Below are positions 1 through 9,654 of a stretch of 64,000 bases of DNA, one piece after another; positions within the stretch are counted from its first letter, which is position 1, and each line of letters begins with the position of its first letter. Position numbers and translations under genes: made by a program. The DNA is from Hepsetus odoe. Taxonomy: Eukaryota; Chordata; Actinopteri; Characiformes; Hepsetidae. The notes beneath the pieces were generated by a model, which did no database searches, was not told the origin of the DNA, and saw only the letters and a list, made by a program, of their open reading frames with translations. The DNA is taken from assembly GCA_017165825.1 (NCBI GenBank), contig CM029370.1:16417013-16481012 (forward strand), in the 5' to 3' direction.

Positions 1-218
1 TTAGTTCTCCAAGATGTTTGGAACAACCTACCAGCCGAGTTCCTTCAAAAACTGTGTGCAAGTGTACCTAGAAGAACTGATGCTGTTTTGAAGGCAAAGG
101 GTGGTCACACCAAATATCGATTTCATTTAGATTTCTCTTTTGTTCATTCATTTCTGAAAGCATTCTTTGTTTACAGCATTTTTTCCACACCTGCCTAAAA
201 CATTTGCACAGTACTGTA
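1..218 (+). mobile_element. Right end of a Tc1/mariner-like DNA transposon, cut by the window edge
   Basis: Reading frame 1 is open from the first base to a stop at 196-198 and reads like the C-terminus of a Tc1 transposase (LVLQDVWNNLP, then RRTDAVLKAKGGHTKY). The last bases, ending in ACTG at 218, are the terminal inverted repeat. They match in reverse complement the left end of the related copy at 44753, which begins CAGTTCTGTACAAAAG. A TA dinucleotide follows at 219-220, as expected for TA target-site duplication. The catalytic domain and left end lie outside the window, so activity cannot be judged. The frame runs past the usual C-terminus into the inverted repeat, which suggests the normal stop codon has mutated. 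This is a relic rather than a host gene. Confidence 0.85.
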
Positions 219-1597
219 ACTGTATATATATATATATTTTTTATATATATATATTTTTTTTTAAATGTGTGTATTATCTGTGTGTCTTTTGAATACACAC
301 ACCCAAACTCCTGAAACTAGCTCACCTATGGGTAATCTCAAAGACGTTTTATAATTTAATGACTAGAAACCAATCAGAAAGAAAAGAGCGCACAGTGAAT
401 GCTTTGTGTTACATAATTCAGCGCAACGATCCAAAAAAACACTCAAACTGCCACGTCTGACACCTCGCCATTAATGCTTTGAGCTGTTTGGAGCAGCACT
501 GACAAGTGAGGCTGGATCTAAGGTGCACATCTAACACTGGGGGGTGAAATGAAGAAATCAAAGAAAACTTGAGAAAATATTAGGGAACTACATGAGGAAC
601 TGAAGTCATTTAAATCTCTTGCATGTTTGGCATCTATTTCCTCCTCTGACGTGTAGAGGTATCAGTAAAGTCAGATATCAATATTAACACTTACAGCAGA
701 GGAAAATAAATGTACAGCTTTCAATCTAAAAACCTTGTGAAAGCTGCAAAGTTGACACATTCCTCACTAAACTACTGCCTGCTCTGTAGATGTTCTTACC
801 TGGGAGGTTTTGAAAACAGCCTGTTATGTCGTGTATGAATATGTATGATGGGTTTCATTTGCCCTTTTTTTTTGTTTGGTTTTTGCACCCAGTGACAATT
901 GAGGGTACATGAAAAAGAAATTAGAGAAATAAAAAATATATATATGCATTTATTTATAGTTGCTCAATCTATTGTCTAATGTTACTTATTTTATCAACGC
1001 CTTCTTGCAGGCTTCTGAGTGCCTACTTTTTTTTCCCCTTTTTTTTGAGATTTTAATATCAGTCATGTTTTTCTTGTGGATTTTGGGTTACTCATTACTG
1101 GACACCTCTGTGTGTGGAGAGTTATAGCAGCTACAGCTGAGCAAGCAAGCCATGCAGAATGAAGCTTTCGCAGAAATGAATCAATTCAGTTCATTCATCC
1201 AAAAGATTTGTTCAGAAAAGTATGAATCTTTCATGACTGACACTTCACGATCAGTTAGTGTTCTTGCTCGCGGGTGCTGTGCGGTATTCTTCTGCTCTAC
1301 AGCAACATGACAGCCCAGTCAAACATACTACGTGCAGGAGTTCTGCGAGTATTTTTTTCCACTCTGTGGGAATCCGAGGCTTCATTCTGGGGAGGAAAAA
1401 TAAGGTGAGGGGTGTTTGCACCCCTGTCCACATGTTCCAGTCTCAAAAGCCTGGAATTTTGACTGGATGTTTTCTGGTGTGATTTTTAAAGGGTTGAAGG
1501 CATTTTGCTGCCAGGCTTTCCTGCAGTGCAGCAGTGTGTGTGTGTATAGGGGCATACTGTGTACTCCTGTCTCTGAGTGCTGCGAGTTCCAGGCCCA

Positions 1598-1662
<65 letters not shown>

Positions 1663-2043
1663 CCCTCAGTGCTTTGTTGGAGCAGAAACCCCTGTTGGCT
1701 GTCTTTTTGAATGAAGTTGTGTTTTTATGATGCACTGCATGCATATGCAAACAGGAGCAGTGGTGCAAGCTTTGCAGCTTTCCCATATATAACAGTGTTA
1801 CCCATAAGCACGTTAGACCAACAACAAAACACATTCGTAACGACATGGAGAAGGGAGGAGGAGAAGAGAGGCTGTGTAGCTGTGTGCCTCTGGCTGCACT
1901 CATTCTTCATAGTTTTTCTAGTCATCCATCAAGGAATATCCTTTGAACTCTTCCTTGACCACTGTTCACAGCAACCTCACTACAGCAGGTGGGCTGATTT
2001 ACTGTGGCATATGAGTGCAGGAGAGTTAGCAAAGTGTCAGTAG
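219..2043. other. Gene-free stretch, AT-rich with one long (CA)n tract
   Basis: No convincing exon is visible. The first 50 bases are (TA)n and T-rich. Between about 300 and 1250 the sequence looks single-copy, with no coding bias that I can see. A long (CA)n lies at 1600-1659, and the open frames that cross it are microsatellite artefacts (runs of HTHT or VCVC). Confidence 0.6.
1600..1659. repeat. (CA)n microsatellite, about 30 units
   Basis: Nearly uninterrupted AC dinucleotides for about 60 bases, which is long enough to be polymorphic. Confidence 0.95.
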
Positions 2044-2163
2044 CTGGTCATTTACATTTATGGGATTAAGAAACTTGCTCAGAGCCCAGTGGTGGGATTT
2101 GAACCTGTGACCTCTTGGACCATCTGCAAGGTTTTTTTTTTAACCATTAGACCAGCACCAGGG
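2044..2163 (-). mobile_element. HpaI-type tRNA-derived SINE, partial
   Basis: In reverse complement the block starts TGGTGCTGGTCTAATGGTTA (tRNA-like A-box region). It continues with GGTTCAAATCCCA (B box) and CTGAGCAAGTTTCTTAA, and ends near CATAAATGTAAATG. The B box and the short AAATGTAAATG tail resemble the better-preserved copies at 33125 and 41660. An A-run interrupts the head, and the region that carries TCGCTCTGGATAAGAGCG in the 33125 copy is missing. Confidence 0.65.
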
Positions 2164-2307
2164 TAAAAGCAGTTCAGCTGAGTCTAATTATCCACCCAAA
2201 TTTGGAAGAAGTACATAAAAAAGGGAAAAACAAGTTTAATCTGGTATTTACAAAAGATGGATGGCCTATTGATTGCTGGAAAAATAAAAAGTGAAAACAG
2301 TATTTCC

Positions 2308-2522
2308 CCAGATCGGAAGATTGTAGGTTCAATTCCCTCCCCAGCGGGTTGCCCCGAGGTACCCTTGAGCAAGGTACCATCCCCGTCACTGCTCCCCGGG
2401 CGCTTTCAATAGCTGCCCACTGCTGCATGTGTGTGTATGGGTTAAATGCAGAGGTCCAATTTCGTTGTGGTTCGCTGTGCTGTGACCTTGCAATGACAAG
2501 GGTTGTCACTTTCACTTTTACA
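2308..2522 (+). mobile_element. tRNA-derived SINE (CTTTCACTTT-tail family), 5'-truncated
   Basis: The copy enters the family consensus just before the B box (GGTTCAATTCCCTC). It continues through CCTTGAGCAAGGTACC, GGGCGCTTTCAATAGCTGCC and GGGTTAAATGCAGAGGTCCA to a tail of GTCACTTTCACTTTTA. The A-box head present in the copies at 3586 and 47676 is missing. The same sequence recurs on both strands across the window, which defines it as an interspersed repeat. Confidence 0.9.
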
Positions 2523-3285
2523 TCTAGTGGCAGCGAACATGACGACTGAAATGCTCCATGTGAACCGATGCTGCTTTGGTGTTCCCAAGGGTTCTGTGGA
2601 AAGCAATAAATTAGGACAGCGACTTCAGCCCTCATTAAATGTCCACTGCTCGCTCTGCCCAGCGTCTGTGGATTTTTAGTGCTACGGCCGTGTACAACTG
2701 ACGGAGGGATGTTAGTGCTGCACTGAGCGCATTAAAGGAGTGATTCCCTTCAGCATGTGTCCTTCATGTTCTCTTCATGAATTGGCACATAATGATAGGT
2801 TGATGTTTTCATTTTACTTTTTTTAAAATTTAAAAACAGTTGAATGGAAAGCCTGTTTAACCGTTTAATTGTTTAACTCACACTGCATTAAATTGCACTG
2901 ACTGCTCTGAACGGGAACGCTCAATGCTGACGACTTTCACCTCAACCAGGATGGAGAAGGGTAAACGCGTTCCCATCAATATCACAGCTTCAGCCGGTGC
3001 TCAGATTCATTATATTACAGACACAAATGGAGCAGCCTATGTAGAACTATTCTTGCTGGGTGATAAGTGACTCAATATTATTGTAACAAATAAACACGTT
3101 AACCTTGACAGTCAATCCCAACACAAGACGTCTGTGTCAGCTGTGTCAGAGGAATGTCAAATAGTTTGAGGCAAATGGAGTCTATTGATCAGACTGCACT
3201 TTCTGCTCAATCTGATACCGGGATGTTGTTTACACTGTACTCAGTGTCATGAATTAAACTGAAGTAATGTGCAAGTTCAATATTG
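2523..3285. other. Gene-free stretch, nothing recognised
   Basis: No exon, RNA gene or repeat family is recognised. The sequence is of average composition and looks single-copy. Confidence 0.5.
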
Positions 3286-3552
3286 TTTTTATTGAGTTTT
3301 CATTCCTCATTTCTCTTGTTGCTGAAAGCATGAGACTGAAGGATCCTTGGGGAACAGCCACTTCTTCATGCCGCCTCTTTGTGTATATACAGCTGCACAC
3401 TTATCCTTTGCAAACCCATGGTCAAAGTTTGATGATTTTCTGAGGTATTCCAGATCTTGCCTTAACTTAGCCATTCTCCTTGCCCTCTTATAAAAGGCAG
3501 TGAAAATTGCAAGCAGGAACTTCTGGTCTTTACAGGCCATGGGTTCATACAA
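3286..3552 (-). CDS. Unrecognised 81-codon open frame with nearby polyadenylation signal; possible terminal exon or processed pseudogene
   Basis: On the minus strand an open frame runs from 3552 to a TGA at 3309-3307, and AATAAA follows about 14 bases after the stop. The peptide is basic and protein-like: KDQKFLLAIFTAFYKRARRM, later GGMKKWLFPKDPSVSCFQQQ. The first ATG in frame is at the fifth codon. I do not recognise the family. A SINE abuts the upstream side at 3586. An AG dinucleotide about 15-20 bases upstream of the frame could be a splice acceptor, but the polypyrimidine tract is poor. Alternatives are a 5'-truncated retrocopy, the end of an antisense gene, or chance. Coordinates include the AATAAA region. 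Confidence 0.25.
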
Positions 3553-3585
3553 GCAGTGGAAACTAAGATCTAACTCTTAACTCTT

Positions 3586-3823
3586 GGGGCAGCGGTGGCC
3601 TAGTGGTTAGGGAGTTGTCCCTGCATCGAAAGGTTGTGGGTTCAATTCCCTCACCAGTAGGTTGCCCTGAGGTACCCTTGAGCAAGGTACCGTCCCCGTC
3701 GCTGCTCCCCAGGTGCTTTCAATAGCTGCATGGTGTGCATGGGTTAAATGCAGAGGTCCAATTTCATTGTGGTTCACTGTGTGCTGTGACCTTGCAATGA
3801 CAGGGTTTGTCACTTTCACTTTA
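3586..3823 (+). mobile_element. tRNA-derived SINE, near full length
   Basis: Begins GGGGCAGCGGTGGCCTAGTG (A-box region) and continues GTGGTTAGGGAGTTG to the B-box-like GGGTTCAATTCCC. The family body then runs to a CACTTTCACTTTA tail. An internal deletion removes part of the GCTGCCCACTGCTGCACGG segment seen in other copies. RNA polymerase III would read it from the internal boxes. No clear target-site duplication is visible. Confidence 0.92.
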
Positions 3824-5100
3824 AACAGCCATCGAAGAAGTCAATACGTCGGGATGTTTGTAGGGTCATCATTTTGCGCACTGGAGTTGTGTACACCTGA
3901 CTAATAATAAAAAAAAATGCATCGACTGAAACAGAAACTTCTTGCCCACAGTTTTAAAATGTAATTTCTTTCACTATCTGAGAAACCCTAATCAGGGTCA
4001 CATTGAGATGAGCACTAAGAGGCTCAAGCACCCAGTCATCTGTGGGATGTCCCATCCATGGAGGCTCCATCTCTAATAGGTTAACAGAGATTTGCTGCTA
4101 ACATCTTGGTGCGAGATACCGTTGCTCACCTTCTGAATTCTTGTGCAGTTACTGCCTCAGCAGGTTCGAACTGTTTTGGCTCCATGAAGGTGACCTACAC
4201 AATATTTAGCAGGAGCTTATGTTTGGTTGGTTATCCGTATATATGAGTATGATAACAGAGCATTTTGTCCTGATGCTTTGCAGAAAAATAAATGCAACGG
4301 TGCTCCTTACAAAATGCTACTCATATTGCAAGAGGCGTAATAAAAATTTTAAACAAGCAGCCCCGTAGTGAGAGCGACCACCCTCCTTTGAGGAAAATCT
4401 TCAGTTTCCTTCAGACACAAGGGAGAACAAAGGCATGTTTCATTTACGAGTGAGCCATTGACTAATGTATTAGCTCAGGGGTGAAGGCGGGTGTATTACT
4501 CTGATAGAATGCAGCAATTGCATATCCAGTCATGGGCATAGATGTCACCCTTCCGTATCAGTGGAACCAGAAAAAAATTATTCAATACTGTAGCTATGCT
4601 TTTTTTTCTTTTCTTTTTTTTCCTTTACTACGTTCAGTAAAATTAAATCACTGCTAAGGAGCCTGTTGGAATTGCTCAAGCACTTGCAGCAAATAAGTTG
4701 TATTTACTAAAAATCCCAAAAATCACAGACTAAAAATGTTTTAAGTGACTCGGTGGTGTATTTAGTCTCCCATTTTTTATAAATTGGTTACTTAGTGACT
4801 TCGTTATTCGTTCCTGCCAGGAAACTTCTCTTCAGTGATTAGTATTTTCCTTTCCTTTAACTCATTAAATTAGGTGTGTTAGAGAGTGGCAATACATTCT
4901 GCAGTCGTGTCATCTAAAAGGAACCCAGTTTGATTTTAGTGAATTTAGTCACTACTTTCATATTGCTCTGTATTATGCTGTGTTTCAGGGTTCTTTATAT
5001 GAAGAGCTTCTTTTTCATTGTAATGAAAATGAAATGAAATGAAAATCCTTGTGCACACAGGACACACTGTGAATGGTGAGCAGGGACTTTGCTTTCTACA
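3824..5100. other. Gene-free stretch, nothing recognised
   Basis: AT-rich single-copy-looking DNA with a T/CTTT-rich patch near 4600-4625 and a short GAAAATGAAATGA run near 5025-5045. No exon or known repeat is recognised. Confidence 0.5.
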
Positions 5101-5315
5101 TGGGCAGCGGTGGCCTAGTGGTTAGGGCGTTAGCCGGAGGATCGGGGGTTCGAACCCCTTCCCAATAGGTTGAGCAAGGTACCATCCCTGTCACTGCTCC
5201 CCGGGCGCTTTCAATAGCTGCCCACTCCTGCACGGTGTTTGAGTGTGCATGGGTTAAATGCTTAGGTCCAATTTCGTTGTGGTTCACTGTCTGCTGTGCT
5301 GTGACCTCGCAATGA
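5101..5315 (+). mobile_element. tRNA-derived SINE with intact-looking B box
   Basis: Starts GGGCAGCGGTGGCCTAGTGG and carries a good B box (GGGTTCGAACCCC). A deletion between AATAGGTTG and AGCAAGGTACC removes part of the body. The 3' part follows the family to CTCGCAATGACACTTCC and lacks the usual CTTTCA repeats. Confidence 0.9.
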
Positions 5316-5485
5316 CACTTCCAAATTCACATATATTCACATATAACACTTCCAAACACACCAGTAGTAAACACGCACACTAGGAGCAACGGGCTAGTCC
5401 CCAACCAATAGGCCATCATTGCCCCTAAAAATGACTGTACTGTAGTGTGAAAGCTTATGAATTAGAATGTGTAGTGTGGTTGCAG

Positions 5486-5733
5486 GGGGCAGTGGTGGCC
5501 TAGTGGTTAGGGCGTCGGCCATGTGATCGGAGGATCGGGGGTTCGAACCCCTTCCCAATGGGTTGCCCTGAGGTACCCTTGAGCAAGGTGCCGTCCCCGT
5601 CCCGCTCCTCCCTGCAACGGGCTGGCGACCTGTCCAGGGTGTGTCCCCCGTCCTCGCCCTGTGTGCGCTGGGTTGGACACCAGCACTCCCCCGTGACCCT
5701 GTTTGGGACAAGCGGCAGATAATGGATGGCTGG
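5486..5733 (+). mobile_element. Chimeric SINE: the same tRNA-derived head with an alternative 3' tail ending in AATGGATGG
   Basis: The head (GGGGGCAGTGGTGGCCTAGT, then GGGGGTTCGAACCCC) and the block through CCTTGAGCAAGGTGCCGTCC are shared with the other SINEs. After that the sequence changes to CTGGCGACCTGTCCAGGGTG and ends GACAAGCGGCAGATAATGG. The same head-tail junction recurs on the minus strand at 29687-29884, so this is a separate subfamily and not a chance fusion. The tail resembles the AATGGATGG-type ends common in fish retroelements; a LINE partner with that 3' end is inferred. Confidence 0.85.
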
Positions 5734-5761
5734 TTTGTGGTTGCACTTATACATTGTACTA

Positions 5762-6273
5762 CACTGTGTGCACTATTATTAGGCACGTGAGCAATTTGAA
5801 CAGATCATATTTTTTATGCCTACATTCCAACAATTCAGCTGTATAAACTTTAATGCTCATTTTTTAAAATCAGATCAGGTGATTTTTGTGTAATGAGGTA
5901 ACGTGTGGCCTAAGAAATCAACACCCTGTGGCCAAGGTGTGCAGAATTATTAGGCAGCTTCTTTTCCTCAAAATGGGCCAAAAAAGAGACCGAACTGACT
6001 CTGAAAAGTCTATAAAGCCCTTAAAGATGAAAGAATAATGACATGGCCCCCTATCTTACCTGACCTAAGCCCTAAGCCTGTTGTGTAATTCTGCACACTA
6101 ATAGTTGCCTGATTGTACACGTGTATTCCCCTGAGAATGTTCACACTTGCTTTTCCTTTGTAAAACATTCAGGTTTCAGGGTTATTAAGATTTTGGATTG
6201 ACTGATAGCACTGCATTTGTTCCAGATTAAAATTAATCCTCTAAATACTCACTTGACTAATAATTGTGCAGTG
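5762..6273 (+). mobile_element. Non-autonomous Tc1/mariner deletion derivative
   Basis: Flanked by TA on both sides. The left terminal repeat starts CACTGTGTGCACTATTATTA and the right one ends TAATTGTGCAGTG, an inverted match with a few differences. An ATG at 5973 starts MGQKRDRTDSEKS, the likely transposase N-terminus. After only about 15 codons the sequence jumps to a C-terminal block (LKDERIMTWPP) that matches the minus-strand transposase relic at 27012-27299. The catalytic core is therefore deleted and the 512-bp element is MITE-like. Compared with 26792-28037 it lies in the opposite orientation. Confidence 0.85.
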
Positions 6274-7179
6274 TATACAAACACACACATAAACAGTTAA
6301 ACCATGATTAAAATAGTCACACAATTACTGTTTATATTTATGACCCTTCTCCTCTTTCACCCACACAGTAAATCCTAATCTAGCATAGCAGCATCATCTG
6401 TGTGTATATAATAGACTATTGTTCTTCGCCTGATCCGTTAAAAATGTGATGACCTGTTTTTGTCTATTATGTTTCACACGTTCACACATAGAGGGGGAAG
6501 AAATGAGGAGAGATTTATTGTTGCAGCCAGTAACAAAGCAAACAACGCACACAACATGACGAAAGAGAGGAGGGGAGGAATTAATGTTCAATTGAATGGA
6601 GGCTTGAGGAGGAGGGGGATGCAGGGTGGATTAAAATCTGTATAGATACAGTTGTGTGTAAACAAAATCTGGCTGCAAAAGGCACATTTCCCATAAAAAC
6701 AAGGAAATTGAGCAGTGTGGAGAGGAGGAAACGGCACATTGGTTTATAGGGGGAGTTGAGAGGAAGAGTGATGCGAGTACAGGGATGGATGGGGGAAGAA
6801 ACACCAAAGAAATGTAAAAGAAAAATCACAGACTGTCTTAAAGCAAGTATGATTTCCAGAGAGAGGTCTGTGTGTGTGTGCGCGCGCGTGTGTGTTGGGG
6901 GGGGGGGTATATGAAACAAAAAAGAAAGGGAATATAAAAGCACATGGCTATGTGTTGGAGGAAAGAGGAAACAAACAGTACAGAAGTGAAATGAGCATAT
7001 GGGACGCAGGGAATGGAAAGTCAGGGAGGGTGGCGTAAAGGAAACTGGTATGAAGAACAAAGAGTTCACAGGTTCAAATCCAGCCTCCTGTCCTACTGAG
7101 CAACCTCCAGTTCCTGAGCAATACCCCGAAATTCAAGTTACTCCAGGGAAACAGACCTTGTTTTGGGAAATAGAAGTCA
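6274..7179. other. Gene-free stretch; purine-rich, short GT/CG tract and poly-G
   Basis: A purine-rich plus strand runs from about 6480 to 7050. (TG)n(CG)n lies at 6869-6895, followed by a run of about 12 G at 6896-6907. The open frames here follow the purine bias and show no domain. No exon is recognised. Confidence 0.5.
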
Positions 7180-7945
7180 CATGGCAGCACAATCCAAAAC
7201 AACAGCGTAGTTCAACACAATCTAGCAAAGCAGCAGATTCCAGTACAATTCACAACAATCCTACATCGTAGAAGTCCAGCACAATCCAACAATGCACCAC
7301 AATCCAGTACAATCAAACACTGCTTTACAATCCAACACTGCACCACAATCCAGTACAATCAAACACAGCTGCACAATCCAGAACAATCCAACACTGCACC
7401 AATATCCAGTACAATCAAACACAGCTGCACAATCCAGAACAATCCAACAATGCACCACAATCCAGTACAATCAAACACAGCTGCACAATCCAGAACAATC
7501 CAACACTGCACCACAATCCAGTACAATCAAACACAGCTGCACAATCCAGAGCAATCCAACACTGCACCACAATCCAGTACAATCAAATACAGCTGCACAA
7601 TCATGAACAATATAACACTGCACTACAATCCAGTACAATCTAACACTGCTCTACAATCTATTACAATCCAACACTGCACTACAATCTATTATAATCCAAC
7701 ACTGCACTACAACCTATTATAATCCAACACTGCACTACAATCCGGTACAATCAAATACAGCTGTACAATCCAGAACAATCCAACACTGTACTACAATCTG
7801 TTACAATCCAACACTGCATTACAATGCAACACTGTTCTACAATCCAATACAGTTGCACAATCCAACACAGCAGCGCATTCAAGTGCAATCCAAGACAGCT
7901 GCACAATCTAGCACATTGTAGCGCAGCTCTACAATGCTCTACTAT
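7180..7945. repeat. Minisatellite with a 56-bp higher-order unit built from 10-12-bp AATCCA-type subunits
   Basis: The motif TGCACCACAATCCAGTACAA recurs at 7451, 7507 and 7563, exactly 56 bases apart. Within each unit shorter pieces such as ACAATCCAGA, ACAATCCAAC and ACAATCAAACAC repeat. Both ends (7180-7290 and 7620-7945) are more diverged, as expected for an array that homogenises in the centre. The long peptides rich in QSNTA or HNPVQSNT read from it, and those from the opposite strand, are translation artefacts of the repeat. Confidence 0.93.
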
Positions 7946-8629
7946 CTAGGAATGGTATTTATACTTGTGATCTTCCTTATTCGTGGTTTATATTTGCAAA
8001 GTCTGCTTGGATACAAACTTTTCTGGTGATGACCATCTTGTGTAGATAGAGCTCATCAGACTTTCTCCTTGGTCTACTTCCCCACTTTTCCTGGGGCGAG
8101 CATACAGGGCAGGGGCCAGTTATGTTTAAAGGCACAGAAATGGGTGGAATCTTTTCTGTGAAAATCAGGACATTGCAGCAGCCTGTAGTATAGAGGCTCC
8201 CCACCCCAGCCACCCAACATTCCTTACATTTTGCTGAAAGTCAGTCAGTTTTTGGTGCATGTGGAGGTGAGCTGAAAGCTGGGGCTCAGGACTCCTGGGG
8301 TGTGTTCTCTTGGCTTTACCTCTTGCAACATAGGCTGTAATTGAAATCAATATTCTGATGATGAGGTGACTGACGGGGTTAAAACACAGCAACCTGCACC
8401 CCAGACTGGAGCATCCTCCATGAGGACCAGTCTCCAGGGAGCATCTGTCGTTGGAGAGATCCGGTCCCGTTTAAGACTGACTGTGAGAAGCAGTGCTGGT
8501 GTGTGTTTGAGGGTCTTGAAGTTTTCTCTTTCTCTCCTGCATTTCTGAACTCTCAGTCTTTGGAGTTCGAGCTGCGTCTGTAGGGTTGTAAATGCTCTCT
8601 CTTCCAAATCTCTGCGCTTTATATTTCCT
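7946..8629. other. Upstream flank of the CpG island, no gene recognised
   Basis: Single-copy-looking sequence that becomes pyrimidine-rich (CTCTCTCTC) just before the island. A weak TATA-like TTATATTT lies near 8620. Whether any transcription starts here cannot be seen. Confidence 0.45.
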
Positions 8630-8671
8630 CTCTCTCTCGGCGCTAGGGGGGTTAATAGCGGCTCGCTCTCT

Positions 8672-8680
8672 GATTGGCTG
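8672..8680 (-). promoter_or_regulatory. Inverted CCAAT box
   Basis: GATTGGCTG, the reverse complement of a CCAAT core with good NF-Y flanks, inside the CpG island and upstream of the proposed exon 1. Confidence 0.5.
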
Positions 8681-8756
8681 AGAGGTGAGGTAACCAGGCA
8701 GCTCCAGCGGGAGGTGCAGGGCGCGCGCACTCAGTGCAGTAGAGCGGAGCCCGCGA

Positions 8757-8765
8757 GGGGCGGGA
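8757..8765 (+). promoter_or_regulatory. GC box (Sp1/KLF type)
   Basis: GGGGCGGGA fits the Sp1 consensus and sits about 35 bases before the ATG at 8800 and about 145 bases before the splice donor. Confidence 0.5.
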
Positions 8766-8789
8766 TGTAGCAGCGCGCGCTCGGCCGCC

Positions 8790-8902
8790 TGGCCCCGGCA
8801 TGCGAGAGTGGATTAGCGCGAGACACGGAGAAGCGAGCAGCGCGCGCACACGGGTCCCCGCCACCGAGCATGGGAACTGCAACAGCACGCGCCACTCAGA
8901 AG
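8790..8902 (+). other. Proposed exon 1 (5' UTR) of an unrecognised gene; start approximate
   Basis: The 3' edge is set by a consensus splice donor, AGAAG/GTGAGC, with the intron beginning at 8903. The 5' edge is a guess. Two ATGs lie inside. The one at 8800 has a poor context. The one at 8870 has a strong Kozak context (A at -3, G at +4) and reads MGTATARATQK up to the donor in phase 0. Joined to the exon at 61234, neither frame stays open: the 8870 frame stops after 12 more codons and the 8800 frame stops before the ATG at 61369. The exon is therefore best read as noncoding, with an upstream ORF. It could be coding instead if it splices to an exon outside the window. Confidence 0.5.
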
Positions 8903-9290
8903 GTGAGCACGAGCGCGTTACGCTGCATGAGCCAACCCACCCCTCCCACTCCGTGGTCCCGTTGAGGAGCGCGTGCGAGCCTGCGTCCCCGCAACTCTGT
9001 CAGACTCCGTGTGTGTGTGTGTGTATGCATGTATGTATTTGCATTCGCGCGGGTGTGTGTGGATGATCGTTTGCGCGCGCAAGCAGGTGGCCGTTTAACT
9101 TTGAGGTCGGAGGAGCGCGTGCCGGTTGGCTTGTGGTGCGCGTGCAGCGGAGAGAGTGGAGCCGCAAGCCTCACACTGCCCGAAAGAGGGATGACCAGGA
9201 GGAGGTGGAAGGTGGTGCCGGAGCGCGCGCTGACGGCAGGATGAAGAGCAGGCACGCGCGACATCACCACTTTAACGAGCTCGCGCACTG

Positions 9291-9317
9291 ATCGATGCAG
9301 AGCATATGGAGCTCACC

Positions 9318-9359
<42 letters not shown>

Positions 9360-9654
9360 ACTTCTTCACATCTCAGATATACCCTTCTGACCCAGCTGCT
9401 GCTGAGTACCGGCTTTGAAGCCTTTGAGGAAGGCTGGTATTTGGACCACCACCACCCTTAAGCTCGCCTGGTCTCTCGCTGATCTTCCTCTCCAGAGCAG
9501 CTCACAGCACACCTTGCTTCCTCTCCCTGTTTCTCATGCCTTTAGGGAGGAGACCACTCTGGTCTGTTAGCTTGCTCTGGTAGTGCTCCTGGTTGGTGGC
9601 TTCTCTGCATTACGCACAGCAAAGCTGCGAGCCTTTCTCCGAGCTCGCACGCAG
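9291..9654. other. Start of the proposed large intron, with (CA)n at 9320-9354
   Basis: The tail of the CpG-rich region gives way to (CA)n and then a CT-rich stretch. No exon is recognised. Confidence 0.5.

Larger units (their letters stand above)
8630..9290 (+). promoter_or_regulatory. CpG island promoter
   Basis: CpG density rises sharply here relative to the CpG-poor surroundings, with repeated GCGCGC runs (8730, 8773, 8840, 9075, 9220). An inverted CCAAT box (GATTGGCTG, 8672-8680) and an Sp1-type GC box (GGGGCGGGA, 8757-8765) lie about 35-130 bases upstream of the proposed first exon. There is no strong TATA box, which is normal for CpG-island promoters of housekeeping and developmental genes. 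The transcription start is not fixed by the sequence; about 8770-8800 is plausible from the spacing. Confidence 0.7.

Noticed and set aside
1382..1903. 173-codon minus-strand frame
   Set aside because: It crosses the (CA)n tract and its core is VCVC repeats. No domain and no splice signals.
5101..5180. Functional tRNA gene
   Set aside because: The A- and B-box-like sequences belong to a SINE head that recurs across the window. The cloverleaf arms are not maintained and the sequence continues into the SINE body.
7292..7722. Open frames of 90-104 codons with NTAPQSSTIKH-type repeats
   Set aside because: They are translations of the 56-bp minisatellite in different frames. The repeat stays open in several frames and on the other strand, so it shows no coding selection.
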